Shown: positions 7,113 to 15,079 of the stretch, piece after piece
How the letters are laid out: each line of letters starts with the position of its first letter
How positions within the stretch are numbered: position 1 is the first letter of the stretch
Origin: Dechloromonas denitrificans
GTDB taxonomy: Bacteria > Pseudomonadota > Gammaproteobacteria > Burkholderiales > Rhodocyclaceae
Direction of reading: 5' to 3'
NCBI RefSeq assembly: GCF_001551835.1
Contig: NZ_LODL01000035.1
Location: 484,093-548,092, forward strand
DNA length: 64,000 nt
Translations under genes and position numbers: made by a program
The notes under the pieces: generated by a model
Databases searched by the model: none
What the model saw: only the letters and a program-made list of their open reading frames with translations
Told to the model about the DNA's origin: nothing

Positions 7113-9044
7113 TTAAGGCAGGTCGGCATCCTTGAGGGCATCGGTGCTACGCGGGCCGATGACGCCAAGGCGGGCTTTCAGTGAGTCGGGTTTGCCATTG
7201 AACAATGCCGAGTAATAAACGGCGTTGCTCATGACTTTCTTGACGTAGTCGCGGGTTTCGCTGAAGGGAATGGTTTCGGCGTAGATCGCCCCTTCCAGCG
7301 GCCGGTCGGCCCGCCACTTCTTGGCGCGGCCGGGGCCGGCGTTGTAGGCAGCCGAGGCGAGCACCGGGTGGTTGTCGAGGTTTTCCATGACCAGGCGCAT
7401 GTAGCTGGTGCCGAGCAGAACGTTGGTCTGGGTGTCGGTGACCTGGCTGTGGTTGTATTCGCGCAGGCCGATCTTCTTGGCGACCCATTTGGCGGTGGCC
7501 GGCATCAGTTGCATCAGGCCGGAAGCGCCGACATTGGACTTGGCGCTGGTGATGAAGCGGCTTTCCTGGCGCATCAGACCGTACACCCAGGCATCGTCGA
7601 GCGATTGGTTGAGGGCGGCTGGGCGGACATGTTCGCCGTAGGGAGCGAGAAAGCGCAGCGTGTAGTCGTGTTCGTACTTGGTCCGGTCGGCAGTATTGAT
7701 GGCCCGGTCCCAGATCTGGTTGCGCTTGGCGAGGTCGGCGACAGCGAGCAGTTCGCGGTCTTCCATGCCGCGCAGCGCCCAGTTCCATTCCTTGACCGCT
7801 TCGGTCCGCAGGTCGAGGCGGAAGAAGGCCAGGGCGCGGCGGATACCTGGATTGTCGCGGGCGGCCTTCTGTTCCTCGCTGGTCGGTGCCTTGGCCCTGG
7901 CCGGTGGCATGACGACGCGATCGAGTTCCTCGTCGGCCAGATTGCCGTAAAAATTAGGCTGGCCGGCGATCTTCTCGAACAGTGCGTCGGCATCGGTAGT
8001 CCGGCCGCCGGCTTTCTGGGCCCGTCCCAGCCAGTAGATCCATTCCGGCTTGGCGGCCAGTTCGGCCGGCATGGCCTGGATGGTGTCGCGGACGATGCCC
8101 CACTCCTGGGCGCGCAGCGCAGCCCGCACTTTCCACTGATAGCCCTCGTCGGAGAGCGGCGCCTTGCCGGTATTGGCGTACCAGCCGACGGCTTCCGGCA
8201 GATGTTTCTTGGCGGCCTGCAGGCCGATCTGGCTCCAGGCCCACTGTTTCTCGGAATCCTGCAGGCGGTTTTTCAGCTTTTCCAGCTCGTCGACCGCAGC
8301 CCTCGGGTCGTTGGTCGCAATGCGCTGCACGGCAATTGTCGCCAGCTCTCGGCCGGCCCGGCTGGTGTGCCAGTTGGCGGGCTGGCGGACGAGATAGCCC
8401 ATCGCATTGTTGAGGGCAGCATCGAGGGCGCGGCTGTCGGGCATCTGGCTGTCCGGCAGGTAGTTCAGCGTCGTCTTGGCCCAGCCCGGCCGGTTGGCCT
8501 CGATCTGGCGGCGGGCACGTGTCCAGACATCGTCGATGCTCAGCCGCTGGCTGGCGATCAGGTTGTCGAACACCGGCCGGCAGGCCTCCGGCGGTTCAAG
8601 CTGGCTCAGCCAGAGCTTCTCGGCTTCGTCGAGCACGCTCTTGTCGTCGCGGGCGAGGCGGGCCTGCTGGTTGTAACAGGTGATCTCCGGCTCGGGGGCG
8701 AGCAGTTTCGGGTATTCACTCTCGATTTCGTTCCACGTGGAACGCTTGCCCAACCAACGGATCCAGTCGGCCCGCAATTTCTCGGCGACGTAGCTCTTTT
8801 CGTAGCGTTCGAAGAAGTTGCGCAGGCTGGCCGCATCGCCCTGGTCCATCCACATGCGCAGCCGGTAGCTCTCGGCGTAGGGCGCCAGTTCGTGGTTGCC
8901 GAGCTGGGCCGTGGCGCGCTCCAGCTTGTTGCGGTCGCCGGCGCGGAAGGCGTCGCGGGCGGCGAGGAAGGCCGCGTCGCGACTATCCTGAGCAAAGACG
9001 GGAAAGGCGAGCGAGAGGCCGAGGATGAGGACGCGAAACTTCAT
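7113..9044 (-). CDS. slt: Soluble lytic murein transglycosylase (Slt70 type)
   Basis: A 643-residue periplasmic enzyme that cleaves the MurNAc-GlcNAc bond of peptidoglycan non-hydrolytically, forming 1,6-anhydro ends. The N-terminal signal peptide (LILGLSLAFPVFAQ) should be cut after AFA-Q or nearby. Residues about 20-440 form the helical superhelix ring of Slt70. The catalytic domain follows: MRQESRF with the catalytic Glu near residue 494, SNVGASGLMQLMPATAKWVA, and AAYNAGPGRAKKW, all standard. Length matches the family. The starts of slt and the divergent folate gene are only 14 bp apart, so at least one promoter must lie inside the other gene. A parS-like palindrome lies in codons about 101-105. 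Confidence 0.95.
   Translation of the reverse strand: MKFRVLILGLSLAFPVFAQDSRDAAFLAARDAFRAGDRNKLERATAQLGNHELAPYAESYRLRMWMDQGDAASLRNFFERYEKSYVAEKLRADWIRWLGKRSTWNEIESEYPKLLAPEPEITCYNQQARLARDDKSVLDEAEKLWLSQLEPPEACRPVFDNLIASQRLSIDDVWTRARRQIEANRPGWAKTTLNYLPDSQMPDSRALDAALNNAMGYLVRQPANWHTSRAGRELATIAVQRIATNDPRAAVDELEKLKNRLQDSEKQWAWSQIGLQAAKKHLPEAVGWYANTGKAPLSDEGYQWKVRAALRAQEWGIVRDTIQAMPAELAAKPEWIYWLGRAQKAGGRTTDADALFEKIAGQPNFYGNLADEELDRVVMPPARAKAPTSEEQKAARDNPGIRRALAFFRLDLRTEAVKEWNWALRGMEDRELLAVADLAKRNQIWDRAINTADRTKYEHDYTLRFLAPYGEHVRPAALNQSLDDAWVYGLMRQESRFITSAKSNVGASGLMQLMPATAKWVAKKIGLREYNHSQVTDTQTNVLLGTSYMRLVMENLDNHPVLASAAYNAGPGRAKKWRADRPLEGAIYAETIPFSETRDYVKKVMSNAVYYSALFNGKPDSLKARLGVIGPRSTDALKDADLP
8730..8743. 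other. parS: Candidate parS centromere site (ParB binding)
   Basis: GTTCCACGTGGAAC is a perfect 14-bp palindrome and matches the chromosomal parS core known from proteobacteria. It lies inside slt, encoding Arg-Ser-Thr-Trp-Asn. The parAB genes sit about 21 kb away at 30030-31639. I found no second copy of the full 14-mer in the window. Confidence 0.8.
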
Positions 9045-9058
9045 GCTAGATTTGGCGG

Positions 9059-9640
9059 ATGACTGAGCTGATCGAGGATAACACGGGCTGGCGACGGGCG
9101 TTGCGGCGTGAGATGGTTGCGCGCCGGGCGGGGCTCGACGATGCGGCGCATGCCGCCCTGTCGGCGCGCATCGTCGGGCATTTGGGGGCGAGCTTGCCGG
9201 TGCCGCGGATTGCCGCCTTTTGCTGGCCGATTAAGCATGAGCCGGATGTGCGGGCGATTGTCGCGCACTGGGCGGCCGCCGGCGCGCAGGCCGCCTTGCC
9301 GGTTGTCGTTGCCGAGAATGCGGCGCTGGCTTTCCGGATTTGGGAGAGCGGGACGACGCTGGCACCGGATCGTTACGGCATCCCGACCCCGGTCAGCGGT
9401 GACTGGGTGACGCCGGACCTGATCCTGTTGCCGCTCAACGGTTTCGATGCGGCCGGCTATCGCCTGGGTTACGGCGGCGGCTATTTCGACCGTACGCTGG
9501 CGGCGCTCTCCCCTCGCCCGCTGGCGGTCGGCGTCGGTTTCGAGGTCAACCGGCTGGCCAGCATCCGACCGGAAAGCCACGATCAGCGGCTGGACTGGAT
9601 CGTTACCGAGGCCGGCGCCTTCAGACCGTCTGCCGCCTGA
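9059..9640 (+). CDS. ygfA: 5-formyltetrahydrofolate cyclo-ligase
   Basis: A 193-residue cytosolic enzyme that converts 5-formyl-THF to 5,10-methenyl-THF using ATP, recycling a folate storage form. The N-terminus RRALRREMVARRAGL is the usual Arg-rich helix. WPIKHEPDVR, ILLPLNGFDAAGYRLGYG and GGYFDRTLA carry the ATP and folate binding motifs. Length is normal. It starts only 14 bp from the divergent slt start and its last 20 bp overlap the convergent membrane-protein gene. Gene symbol follows the E. coli homologue. Confidence 0.93.
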   Translation: MTELIEDNTGWRRALRREMVARRAGLDDAAHAALSARIVGHLGASLPVPRIAAFCWPIKHEPDVRAIVAHWAAAGAQAALPVVVAENAALAFRIWESGTTLAPDRYGIPTPVSGDWVTPDLILLPLNGFDAAGYRLGYGGGYFDRTLAALSPRPLAVGVGFEVNRLASIRPESHDQRLDWIVTEAGAFRPSAA

Positions 9641-9911
9641 TGCCGTAGATGCCGAGCGCGAAGAGGCCGGCGCTGAGCCCGGCGAGAACCGCTTGCCGCA
9701 GGTCGTAGAGGCCGGTGCGCAGGGCCAGTTCCAGCGTGTAGCCGTGGAGCAGCGCGAGCAGGGTCGAGCCGATGGCGACCGCCAGCCAGGAACGGCGCTG
9801 GCTGGCCGCGGCCGCCTTACGCAGAAAGAGTTCGATGGCCAGACCGCTGACGATGGATTGGGCGAGCATGGCGCCGATCAGGGACCAGATGCTCAGGCTG
9901 AAGGGATTCAT
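9621..9911 (-). CDS. Small integral membrane protein, unknown function
   Basis: A 96-residue protein with about three hydrophobic segments: IWSLIGAMLAQSIVSGLAIELFL, SWLAVAIGSTLLALLHGY, and AVLAGLSAGLFALGIYGI, ending RRQTV. The ATG at 9911 overlaps the patB stop codon in an ATGA arrangement, so it is probably translationally coupled to patB and belongs to the cysK-patB operon. I recognise no family. A transport or chaperone role linked to sulfur amino acids is possible only by position. Confidence 0.65.
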   Translation of the reverse strand: MNPFSLSIWSLIGAMLAQSIVSGLAIELFLRKAAAASQRRSWLAVAIGSTLLALLHGYTLELALRTGLYDLRQAVLAGLSAGLFALGIYGIRRQTV

Positions 9912-11038
9912 GCGGCGGCGCAGGTGGTCAAGAAACGTTTGAGGGCAGCTTCGAGGGTGCTGCGCGGGCAGCCGAAATTCAGCCGCAACCAGCCCGGCGC
10001 CCCGAAATCGGCGCCGTCGGAGAGGCCGAGACCGTGTGCTTCGAAGTGGGCGGCCGGTTGGGCGAGGCCGAGGCCGCGCACATCGATCCAGGCCAGGTAG
10101 GTCGCTTCGATCGGGTTCACTTTTACCCCGCTGATTGCGTCGACCGCAGCTCTCACCAGGTCGCGGTTGCCGGCAAGGTAGGCGATCAACTCGCGGTGCC
10201 AGTCGGTGCAGTCGCGGTAGGCGGCTTCGCAGGCGGCGAGGCCGAGCACGTTGGCGTGCGGCACGATGCCGTCCATCGCCTGCCGGAAACGCCGGCGCAA
10301 TTGCGGGTCGGGAATGATCGCGAAGGCGCAGCCGAGGCCGGGAATGTTGAAGGTCTTCGACGGTGCCATCAGCGTGATGCTGCGCTGGGCTGCATCCGGC
10401 GACAGGCTGGCGAACGGGATGTGGCGTTGGTCGGCGTCGAGAATCAGGCCGCAGTGGATTTCGTCGGAACAGACAACCAACTCGTTGGCGGCGGCGAAAG
10501 CCGCCAGGTCGAGCAGTTCTGCCCGGCTCCAGCAGCGGCCGACCGGGTTGTGCGGGTGGCAGAGCAGGAACAGGCGGGTGGCTGCGGTCGACGCCTGCTC
10601 CAGGGCAATTTTGTCCCATTGCCAGCGGCCGTCAACGTTGGCCAGTTCGACCCGGTTCAGTTGGCGGCCGGACAGCCGTGGGGCCGACAGAAACGGCGGG
10701 TAGATCGGCGTCGCCGTCAGCACCTCGCCGTCGACCGCCCGGCAGGCGATGTTCAGGCCGCTGACCAGGCCCGGCAGCCAGACGATCCAGTCGCGCTCAA
10801 TTGACCAGTCATACTCATTTTTGAGGTGAGTAAGCACTGACTCTTCCAGCGACGGCCAGGGGTGGCCGTAGCCAAAAACCCCTTGCTCGATGCGCTGGTG
10901 CAGGGCGGCGATGACCGGGGGCGGCGCGGCGAAGTCCATGTCCGCCACCCACAGCGGCAGGATGTCACGACCGGCGTACTTGCCCCATTTGATGGAGTCG
11001 GTATGGCGCCGGTCGATCGGCTGGTCGAAGCGGCTCAA
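9908..11038 (-). CDS. patB: PatB/MalY-type PLP-dependent C-S lyase
   Basis: A 376-residue fold-type I PLP enzyme of the PatB/MalY group, which splits C-S bonds of cystathionine or cysteine conjugates. The N-terminus [28 protein letters not shown], the NPVGRCW stretch, [12 protein letters not shown] and the PLP-lysine motif [10 protein letters not shown] match the family throughout. No signal peptide. It follows cysK with a 4-bp ATGA overlap and precedes the small membrane protein with another. Direction of flux (cystathionine to homocysteine, or cysteine-conjugate cleavage) cannot be decided from sequence. Confidence 0.9.
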   Translation of the reverse strand: MSRFDQPIDRRHTDSIKWGKYAGRDILPLWVADMDFAAPPPVIAALHQRIEQGVFGYGHPWPSLEESVLTHLKNEYDWSIERDWIVWLPGLVSGLNIACRAVDGEVLTATPIYPPFLSAPRLSGRQLNRVELANVDGRWQWDKIALEQASTAATRLFLLCHPHNPVGRCWSRAELLDLAAFAAANELVVCSDEIHCGLILDADQRHIPFASLSPDAAQRSITLMAPSKTFNIPGLGCAFAIIPDPQLRRRFRQAMDGIVPHANVLGLAACEAAYRDCTDWHRELIAYLAGNRDLVRAAVDAISGVKVNPIEATYLAWIDVRGLGLAQPAAHFEAHGLGLSDGADFGAPGWLRLNFGCPRSTLEAALKRFLTTCAAA

Positions 11039-11967
11039 ACTTCGAGGTGCTGATACAGGGCGGTGGACAGATAGCGTTCGCCGAACGATGGAATGACGAC
11101 GACGATCAGCTTGCCGGCGTTTTCCGGGCGCTTGGCCAGTTCGAGCGCGGCCCAGGTGGCGGCACCGGAGGAAATACCGACCAGCAAGCCCTCTTCCGTC
11201 GCCATGCGGCGGGCAATGGCGAAGGCGTCGTCATTCTTGACGCGGATCACTTCGTCGTAGATCTGGGTATTGAGCACGCCCGGCACGAAGCCGGCGCCGA
11301 TGCCCTGGATCGGGTGCGGCCCCTTGGCGCCGCCGGACAGTACCGGCGAGGCATCGGGTTCGACGGCGACGATCTGGACCCCCGGCTTGCGGGCCTTCAG
11401 TACTTCGCCCACCCCGGTCACGGTGCCGCCGGTGCCGACGCCGGCGACGAAGATGTCGACCTGGCCATCGGTGTCGCGCCAGATCTCCTCGGCGGTAGTG
11501 CTGCGGTGCACGGCTGGATTGGCCGGATTTTCAAACTGCTGCGGGATGAAGTATTTCGGGTCAGCCTCGGCCAGCGCTTTGGCCTTGGCGATCGCACCGC
11601 CCATGCCGTCCGGGCCCGGGGTCAGGATCAGTTCGGCGCCATAGGCCTTGAGCAGCAGCTTGCGCTCGCGGCTCATCGTTTCCGGCATGGTGAAGGCGCA
11701 CTTGATGCCGCGCGCTGCACAGACCATGGCCAGGCCGATGCCGGTATTGCCGGAGGTCGGCTCGAGGACGACGGTATCCGGCCCGATCTTGCCGGCCGCT
11801 TGGGCGGCGTCGAGCATGGCGACCGCGATGCGGTCCTTGACGCTGTGCCCGGGATTGAAGAATTCGAGTTTGGCGACGACGGTGGCGCCGGCGCCCTCGG
11901 TGACGCGGTTGAGCTTGACCAGCGGCGTGTTGCCGACCAGTTCGGTAACGTTGTTGGCGATTTTCAT
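11035..11967 (-). CDS. cysK: Cysteine synthase A (O-acetylserine sulfhydrylase)
   Basis: A 310-residue fold-type II PLP enzyme that makes cysteine from O-acetylserine and sulfide. [11 protein letters not shown] contains the PLP lysine, [12 protein letters not shown] the substrate-binding loop, [12 protein letters not shown] the phosphate loop and [11 protein letters not shown] the A-type C-terminal motif. The start ATG at 11967 has an AGGAG ribosome site within a small hairpin. It comes 18 bp after the EAL-like gene and overlaps patB by 4 bp, so the four genes probably form one operon. CysK versus CysM: length and motifs favour CysK. Confidence 0.95.
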   Translation of the reverse strand: MKIANNVTELVGNTPLVKLNRVTEGAGATVVAKLEFFNPGHSVKDRIAVAMLDAAQAAGKIGPDTVVLEPTSGNTGIGLAMVCAARGIKCAFTMPETMSRERKLLLKAYGAELILTPGPDGMGGAIAKAKALAEADPKYFIPQQFENPANPAVHRSTTAEEIWRDTDGQVDIFVAGVGTGGTVTGVGEVLKARKPGVQIVAVEPDASPVLSGGAKGPHPIQGIGAGFVPGVLNTQIYDEVIRVKNDDAFAIARRMATEEGLLVGISSGAATWAALELAKRPENAGKLIVVVIPSFGERYLSTALYQHLEV

Positions 11968-11974
11968 GGCGGCT

Positions 11975-11990
11975 CCTGATGAAGATCAGG
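11975..11990 (-). promoter_or_regulatory. Hairpin overlapping the cysK ribosome binding site
   Basis: On the transcript, CCTGAT-CTTC-ATCAGG is a perfect 6-bp stem with a 4-nt loop. Its 3' arm runs into the AGGAG ribosome site of cysK and its 5' arm contains the stop codon of the upstream EAL-like gene. Ribosomes finishing the upstream gene would open it, so it could couple cysK translation to that gene. Confidence 0.35.
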
Positions 11991-12765
11991 AATTGTAGGC
12001 GACTCCGTGCTTGCTGTGGGTAGGTCTGCACTCGCTTTGCGGCGCGCCGAACAGCGCACCCCGCCCGAGATCGATCGCGGCCGCCCTGGCCCGGGCCAGA
12101 TCGGCCACCGTATCGATGCCGGCCAGTTCGCGCGCATTGCCGCTCAGGCCACTGGCGGATTCGCTGCTGGCGAGCTGGATGATTTCCGGCTGCAGTTCGC
12201 CGACGGCGGCCAGATCGGTTGCCGAATCCGGCTGGCGCAGGGCCAGCCGGTAGCCGCGTCGACGGTAGTTGCCGAGCGCGGCGAGCCGGTGCGGGTCGCT
12301 GCCGAGCTGGCTGGCAGAAAACTCGAGCACGATATCCTCCGGGGCCAGGCCGCAGCGTTTCAGGATGGCCTCGTAGACCAGGCCGTGCTGGTTCGGCACG
12401 GCCAGCAGGTGGCGCGGGTGGATGGCCAGTTGCAGGTAGCCGCCGGCGTAGCGGCGCTGGGCGAGGAAATTGAGGGCATGCAGGGTGCGGCACAGGCGGT
12501 CGAAATGGACGATCGCTTCGGCGCTTTCGCATGCAGCATAGGCGGCCTCGGCGCTGACTGGCGTGCCGTCCTCATGGCGGGCGGCCAGCACCGCCCGGTG
12601 GCCGACGATGCGTTCCTGCGCCAGATCGACAATCGGCTCGAACAGCGACCCCAGGCGCAAGCCGCGGTGCCAGGCAGCGGCCCGTTCGCCGGCCGGGTAG
12701 AGGCTGCTGTCGCCGGAGCTGTCGGCGGTATTGAAATAACGGATCAGGTCGCCCAGCGGCATCAT
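11986..12765 (-). CDS. Degenerate EAL-like domain protein, probably non-catalytic
   Basis: A 259-residue protein with an EAL-like fold: FEPIVDLAQERIVGHRAVL matches the QPIvdl...GvEAL start, YLQLAIHPRHLL the SVNVS region, IVLEFSASQLG the lEiTE strand, and GRGALFGAP the usual C-terminal end. Every catalytic or metal-binding element is replaced: EAL by AVL, the Glu-Ile-Thr-Glu motif by EFSAS, DDFGTG by RQPDSA, KID by IQL, EGVE by AGID. It therefore should not hydrolyse cyclic-di-GMP, but could bind it or a partner. A strong AGGGGAAG site precedes two adjacent ATGs (12765, 12762). It heads the cysK-patB operon, an unusual partner set. Confidence 0.7.
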   Translation of the reverse strand: MMPLGDLIRYFNTADSSGDSSLYPAGERAAAWHRGLRLGSLFEPIVDLAQERIVGHRAVLAARHEDGTPVSAEAAYAACESAEAIVHFDRLCRTLHALNFLAQRRYAGGYLQLAIHPRHLLAVPNQHGLVYEAILKRCGLAPEDIVLEFSASQLGSDPHRLAALGNYRRRGYRLALRQPDSATDLAAVGELQPEIIQLASSESASGLSGNARELAGIDTVADLARARAAAIDLGRGALFGAPQSECRPTHSKHGVAYNS

Positions 12766-12837
12766 CTTCCCCTGGCGCTTCAGATGAAAAGGGCGGGTCC
12801 TGCGGTCGACACCGCAGAAAAGGCAATTTTGCGCATG

Positions 12838-12882
12838 AAAAAACTCCGGTCAAGCTGCGCCAGAAAGCGCGATGACCGGAGT
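12838..12882 (-). terminator. Rho-independent terminator of ilvA
   Basis: On the minus strand ACTCCGGTCA and TGACCGGAGT form a perfect 10-bp stem around a 20-nt loop that contains a further short GCGC pairing, followed by six T residues. It lies 61 bp past the ilvA stop and just upstream of the EAL-like gene, separating the two units. Confidence 0.8.
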
Positions 12883-12943
12883 CTAGGGAGCGTGCCTTAT
12901 TCTGTAAAAGAATTGATTCTTACAAAAATATAAGCAAAGCCGA

Positions 12944-14488
12944 TTAGCCGAGGAAGAGCTTGTAGACCGGGTTGTCGCTCTCATCCCAGTGGGCGTAGCC
13001 GAGCTTGGTCAGGAAGTTCCGGAACTCGCTCATCTCGCCCGGCGGCACCTGCATGCCGACCAGCACGCGGCCGTAGTCGGCACCGTGGTTGCGGTAATGG
13101 AACAGGCTGATGTTCCAGCCGGCGCTCATCTGGGTCAGGAAATTCATCAGCGCGCCCGGCCGTTCCGGAAATTCGAAGCGGTAGAGCAGTTCGCGCAGGC
13201 CGCCGTTTTGTTCCGCTTCGCAGGCGGCTGGGGCATGGCCGCCGACCATGTGCCGGATATGGTTCTTGGCCATCTCGTCGTCGGTGAGGTCGAGCGTCGG
13301 GTAGCCGTGTTTCTGCAGGCTATCGACCAGCTTCAGCGATTCCTTGCGGTCGACCACCTGGACACCGACAAAAACATGGGCCTCGCTAGCCGTGTGGTAG
13401 CGGTAGTTGAATTCGGTGACGTTGCGCTTGCCGATCAGGCCGAGGAACTTCTTGTAGGCGCCCGGCTTCTCGGGCAGCGTCACGGCGAACACCGCTTCAC
13501 GCTGCTCGCCGAATTCGGCGCGCTCGGCGACGAAGCGCAGGCGGTCGAAATTCATGTTGGCGCCGGAGGTCACGGCGACCAGGTTCTTGTCCTTCAGCTT
13601 GTGCTGGCGGGCGTATTCCTTGGCGCCGGCGACGGCCAGCGCGCCGGAGGGTTCGAGGATGGAGCGGGTGTCCTCAAAAACGTCCTTGATCGCGGCGCAG
13701 ATGGCGTCGGAGTCGACCAGGATGACTTCGTCGAGGTATTCCTTGCACAGCCGGAAGGTTTCCTCGCCGACCAGCTTGACGGCGGTGCCGTCGGCGAACA
13801 GACCGACCTGGTCGAGGCGCACCCGCTTGCCGGCGGCCAGCGACTGTTTCATCGCATCGGCGTCGAAAGTCTCGACCCCGATCACCTTGACGTCCGGGCG
13901 CAGGCGCTTGATGTAGGCGGCCACCCCGGCCGCCAGACCACCGCCGCCGATGGCGCAGAACACGGCATGGATCGGGCCATTGTGGCGCGAATGCTGGCGC
14001 AGGATTTCCATCGCCACGGTGCCCTGCCCGGCGATCACTTCCGGATCGTCGAACGGATGCACGAAGGTCAGCTTCTCGGATTTTTCCAGCTCCAGCGCAT
14101 GGGCGTAGGAGTCGTCGAAAGAGTCGCCGAATAGCACGACTTCGCCGCCGCGCCGTTTGACCGCGTCGATCTTGATGCCCGGCGTCGAGGTCGGCATGAC
14201 GATGACCGCCCGACAGCCGACCTTGGCCGCCGACAGCGCGACGCCCTGGGCGTGGTTGCCGGCCGAGGCGCAGATGACGCCGCGCTTCAGCTTTTCGGCC
14301 GACAGGCTGGCGATCTTGTTGTAGGCGCCGCGCAGCTTGAAGGAGAACACCGGCTGCATGTCTTCGCGCTTAAGAATGATCTTGTTGCCGACTCGGGCGG
14401 AAAGGTTGCCAGCCAGTTCGAGCGGCGTTTCGATCGCCACGTCGTAAACCTGTGCGTTGAGAACTTTTTCGAGATAATCGGGGTGCAT
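12944..14488 (-). CDS. ilvA: Threonine ammonia-lyase, biosynthetic (threonine deaminase)
   Basis: A 514-residue PLP enzyme that deaminates threonine to 2-oxobutanoate, the first step to isoleucine. The catalytic domain (about 1-320) has the PLP lysine in FSFKLRGAYNK, CASAGNHAQGVAL, and the glycine loop GGGGLAAGVAAYIK. Two ACT-like regulatory domains follow (about 330-415 with FAVTLPEKPGAYKKFL, and 425-514 with YRFEFPERPGALMNFL), the arrangement of the isoleucine-inhibited long form. The start is MHPDYLEKVL at 14488. A strong terminator lies downstream. It is divergent from the YqaA-type gene. Confidence 0.95.
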   Translation of the reverse strand: MHPDYLEKVLNAQVYDVAIETPLELAGNLSARVGNKIILKREDMQPVFSFKLRGAYNKIASLSAEKLKRGVICASAGNHAQGVALSAAKVGCRAVIVMPTSTPGIKIDAVKRRGGEVVLFGDSFDDSYAHALELEKSEKLTFVHPFDDPEVIAGQGTVAMEILRQHSRHNGPIHAVFCAIGGGGLAAGVAAYIKRLRPDVKVIGVETFDADAMKQSLAAGKRVRLDQVGLFADGTAVKLVGEETFRLCKEYLDEVILVDSDAICAAIKDVFEDTRSILEPSGALAVAGAKEYARQHKLKDKNLVAVTSGANMNFDRLRFVAERAEFGEQREAVFAVTLPEKPGAYKKFLGLIGKRNVTEFNYRYHTASEAHVFVGVQVVDRKESLKLVDSLQKHGYPTLDLTDDEMAKNHIRHMVGGHAPAACEAEQNGGLRELLYRFEFPERPGALMNFLTQMSAGWNISLFHYRNHGADYGRVLVGMQVPPGEMSEFRNFLTKLGYAHWDESDNPVYKLFLG

Positions 14489-14524
14489 GGCGCGATTCTT
14501 AAAGGCAAAAGGGGGATTCTACGG

Positions 14525-14947
14525 GTGGAGTGGCTAAACGTCACGGCGGAAAGCGGGCTTTGGGGCTTGCTGGCTGCCAGTTTCCTGTCGGCCACGGTGC
14601 TGCCCGGCGGTTCCGAAGCCCTGCTCTGGGGTTTTCTGAAGCTGCATCCCGGTGAATACGGGGCCGCCCTGCTCCTTGTCACCGTTGGCAATACGGCGGG
14701 CGGCATGACCTCCTGGTGGTGCGGCCGCTACCTGCCCCGCTGGCAAAGGCTGGAGCGCTTGCCGCACAAGGAAAAACTCGAACGCTGGGGCAGCCCGGCC
14801 CTGCTGCTGGCCTGGGCGCCGCTGATTGGTGACGCGTTGTGTCTGGCTGCCGGCTGGCTGCGGCTGCACTGGCTGCCGTGCTGTCTGTTCATGGCGCTCG
14901 GCAAATTCGTCCGTTACTGGCTGGTCGCCCAGTCGGCGCTGAATTAA
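14525..14947 (+). CDS. yqaA: YqaA-type DedA-like inner membrane protein
   Basis: A 140-residue membrane protein. I chose the GTG at 14525 because an AAGGGGG ribosome site lies about 10 bp upstream and the product then begins at the family start (VEWLNVTAESGLWGLLAASF). The ATVLPGGSEALLWGFL, TVGNTAGGMTSWWCGRYLP and ERWGSPALLLAWAPLIGD stretches match YqaA, a short relative of DedA proteins. DedA proteins are linked to lipid flipping and membrane homeostasis; YqaA itself has no proven role. Divergent from ilvA with a gap of 36 bp. Confidence 0.85.
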   Translation: MEWLNVTAESGLWGLLAASFLSATVLPGGSEALLWGFLKLHPGEYGAALLLVTVGNTAGGMTSWWCGRYLPRWQRLERLPHKEKLERWGSPALLLAWAPLIGDALCLAAGWLRLHWLPCCLFMALGKFVRYWLVAQSALN

Positions 14948-15079
14948 CTGCAGCAGGGATCGCTTCACTCTTTGGCGGCAGCAGGCTGAACCTTTGCCAA
15001 GTTCGCAGAGTCTATCTCTGCCGACGTGTTGCGCTGCAATACGCTAAAATTTATCTTTTGACGGACCCCGGCTGCTTCC

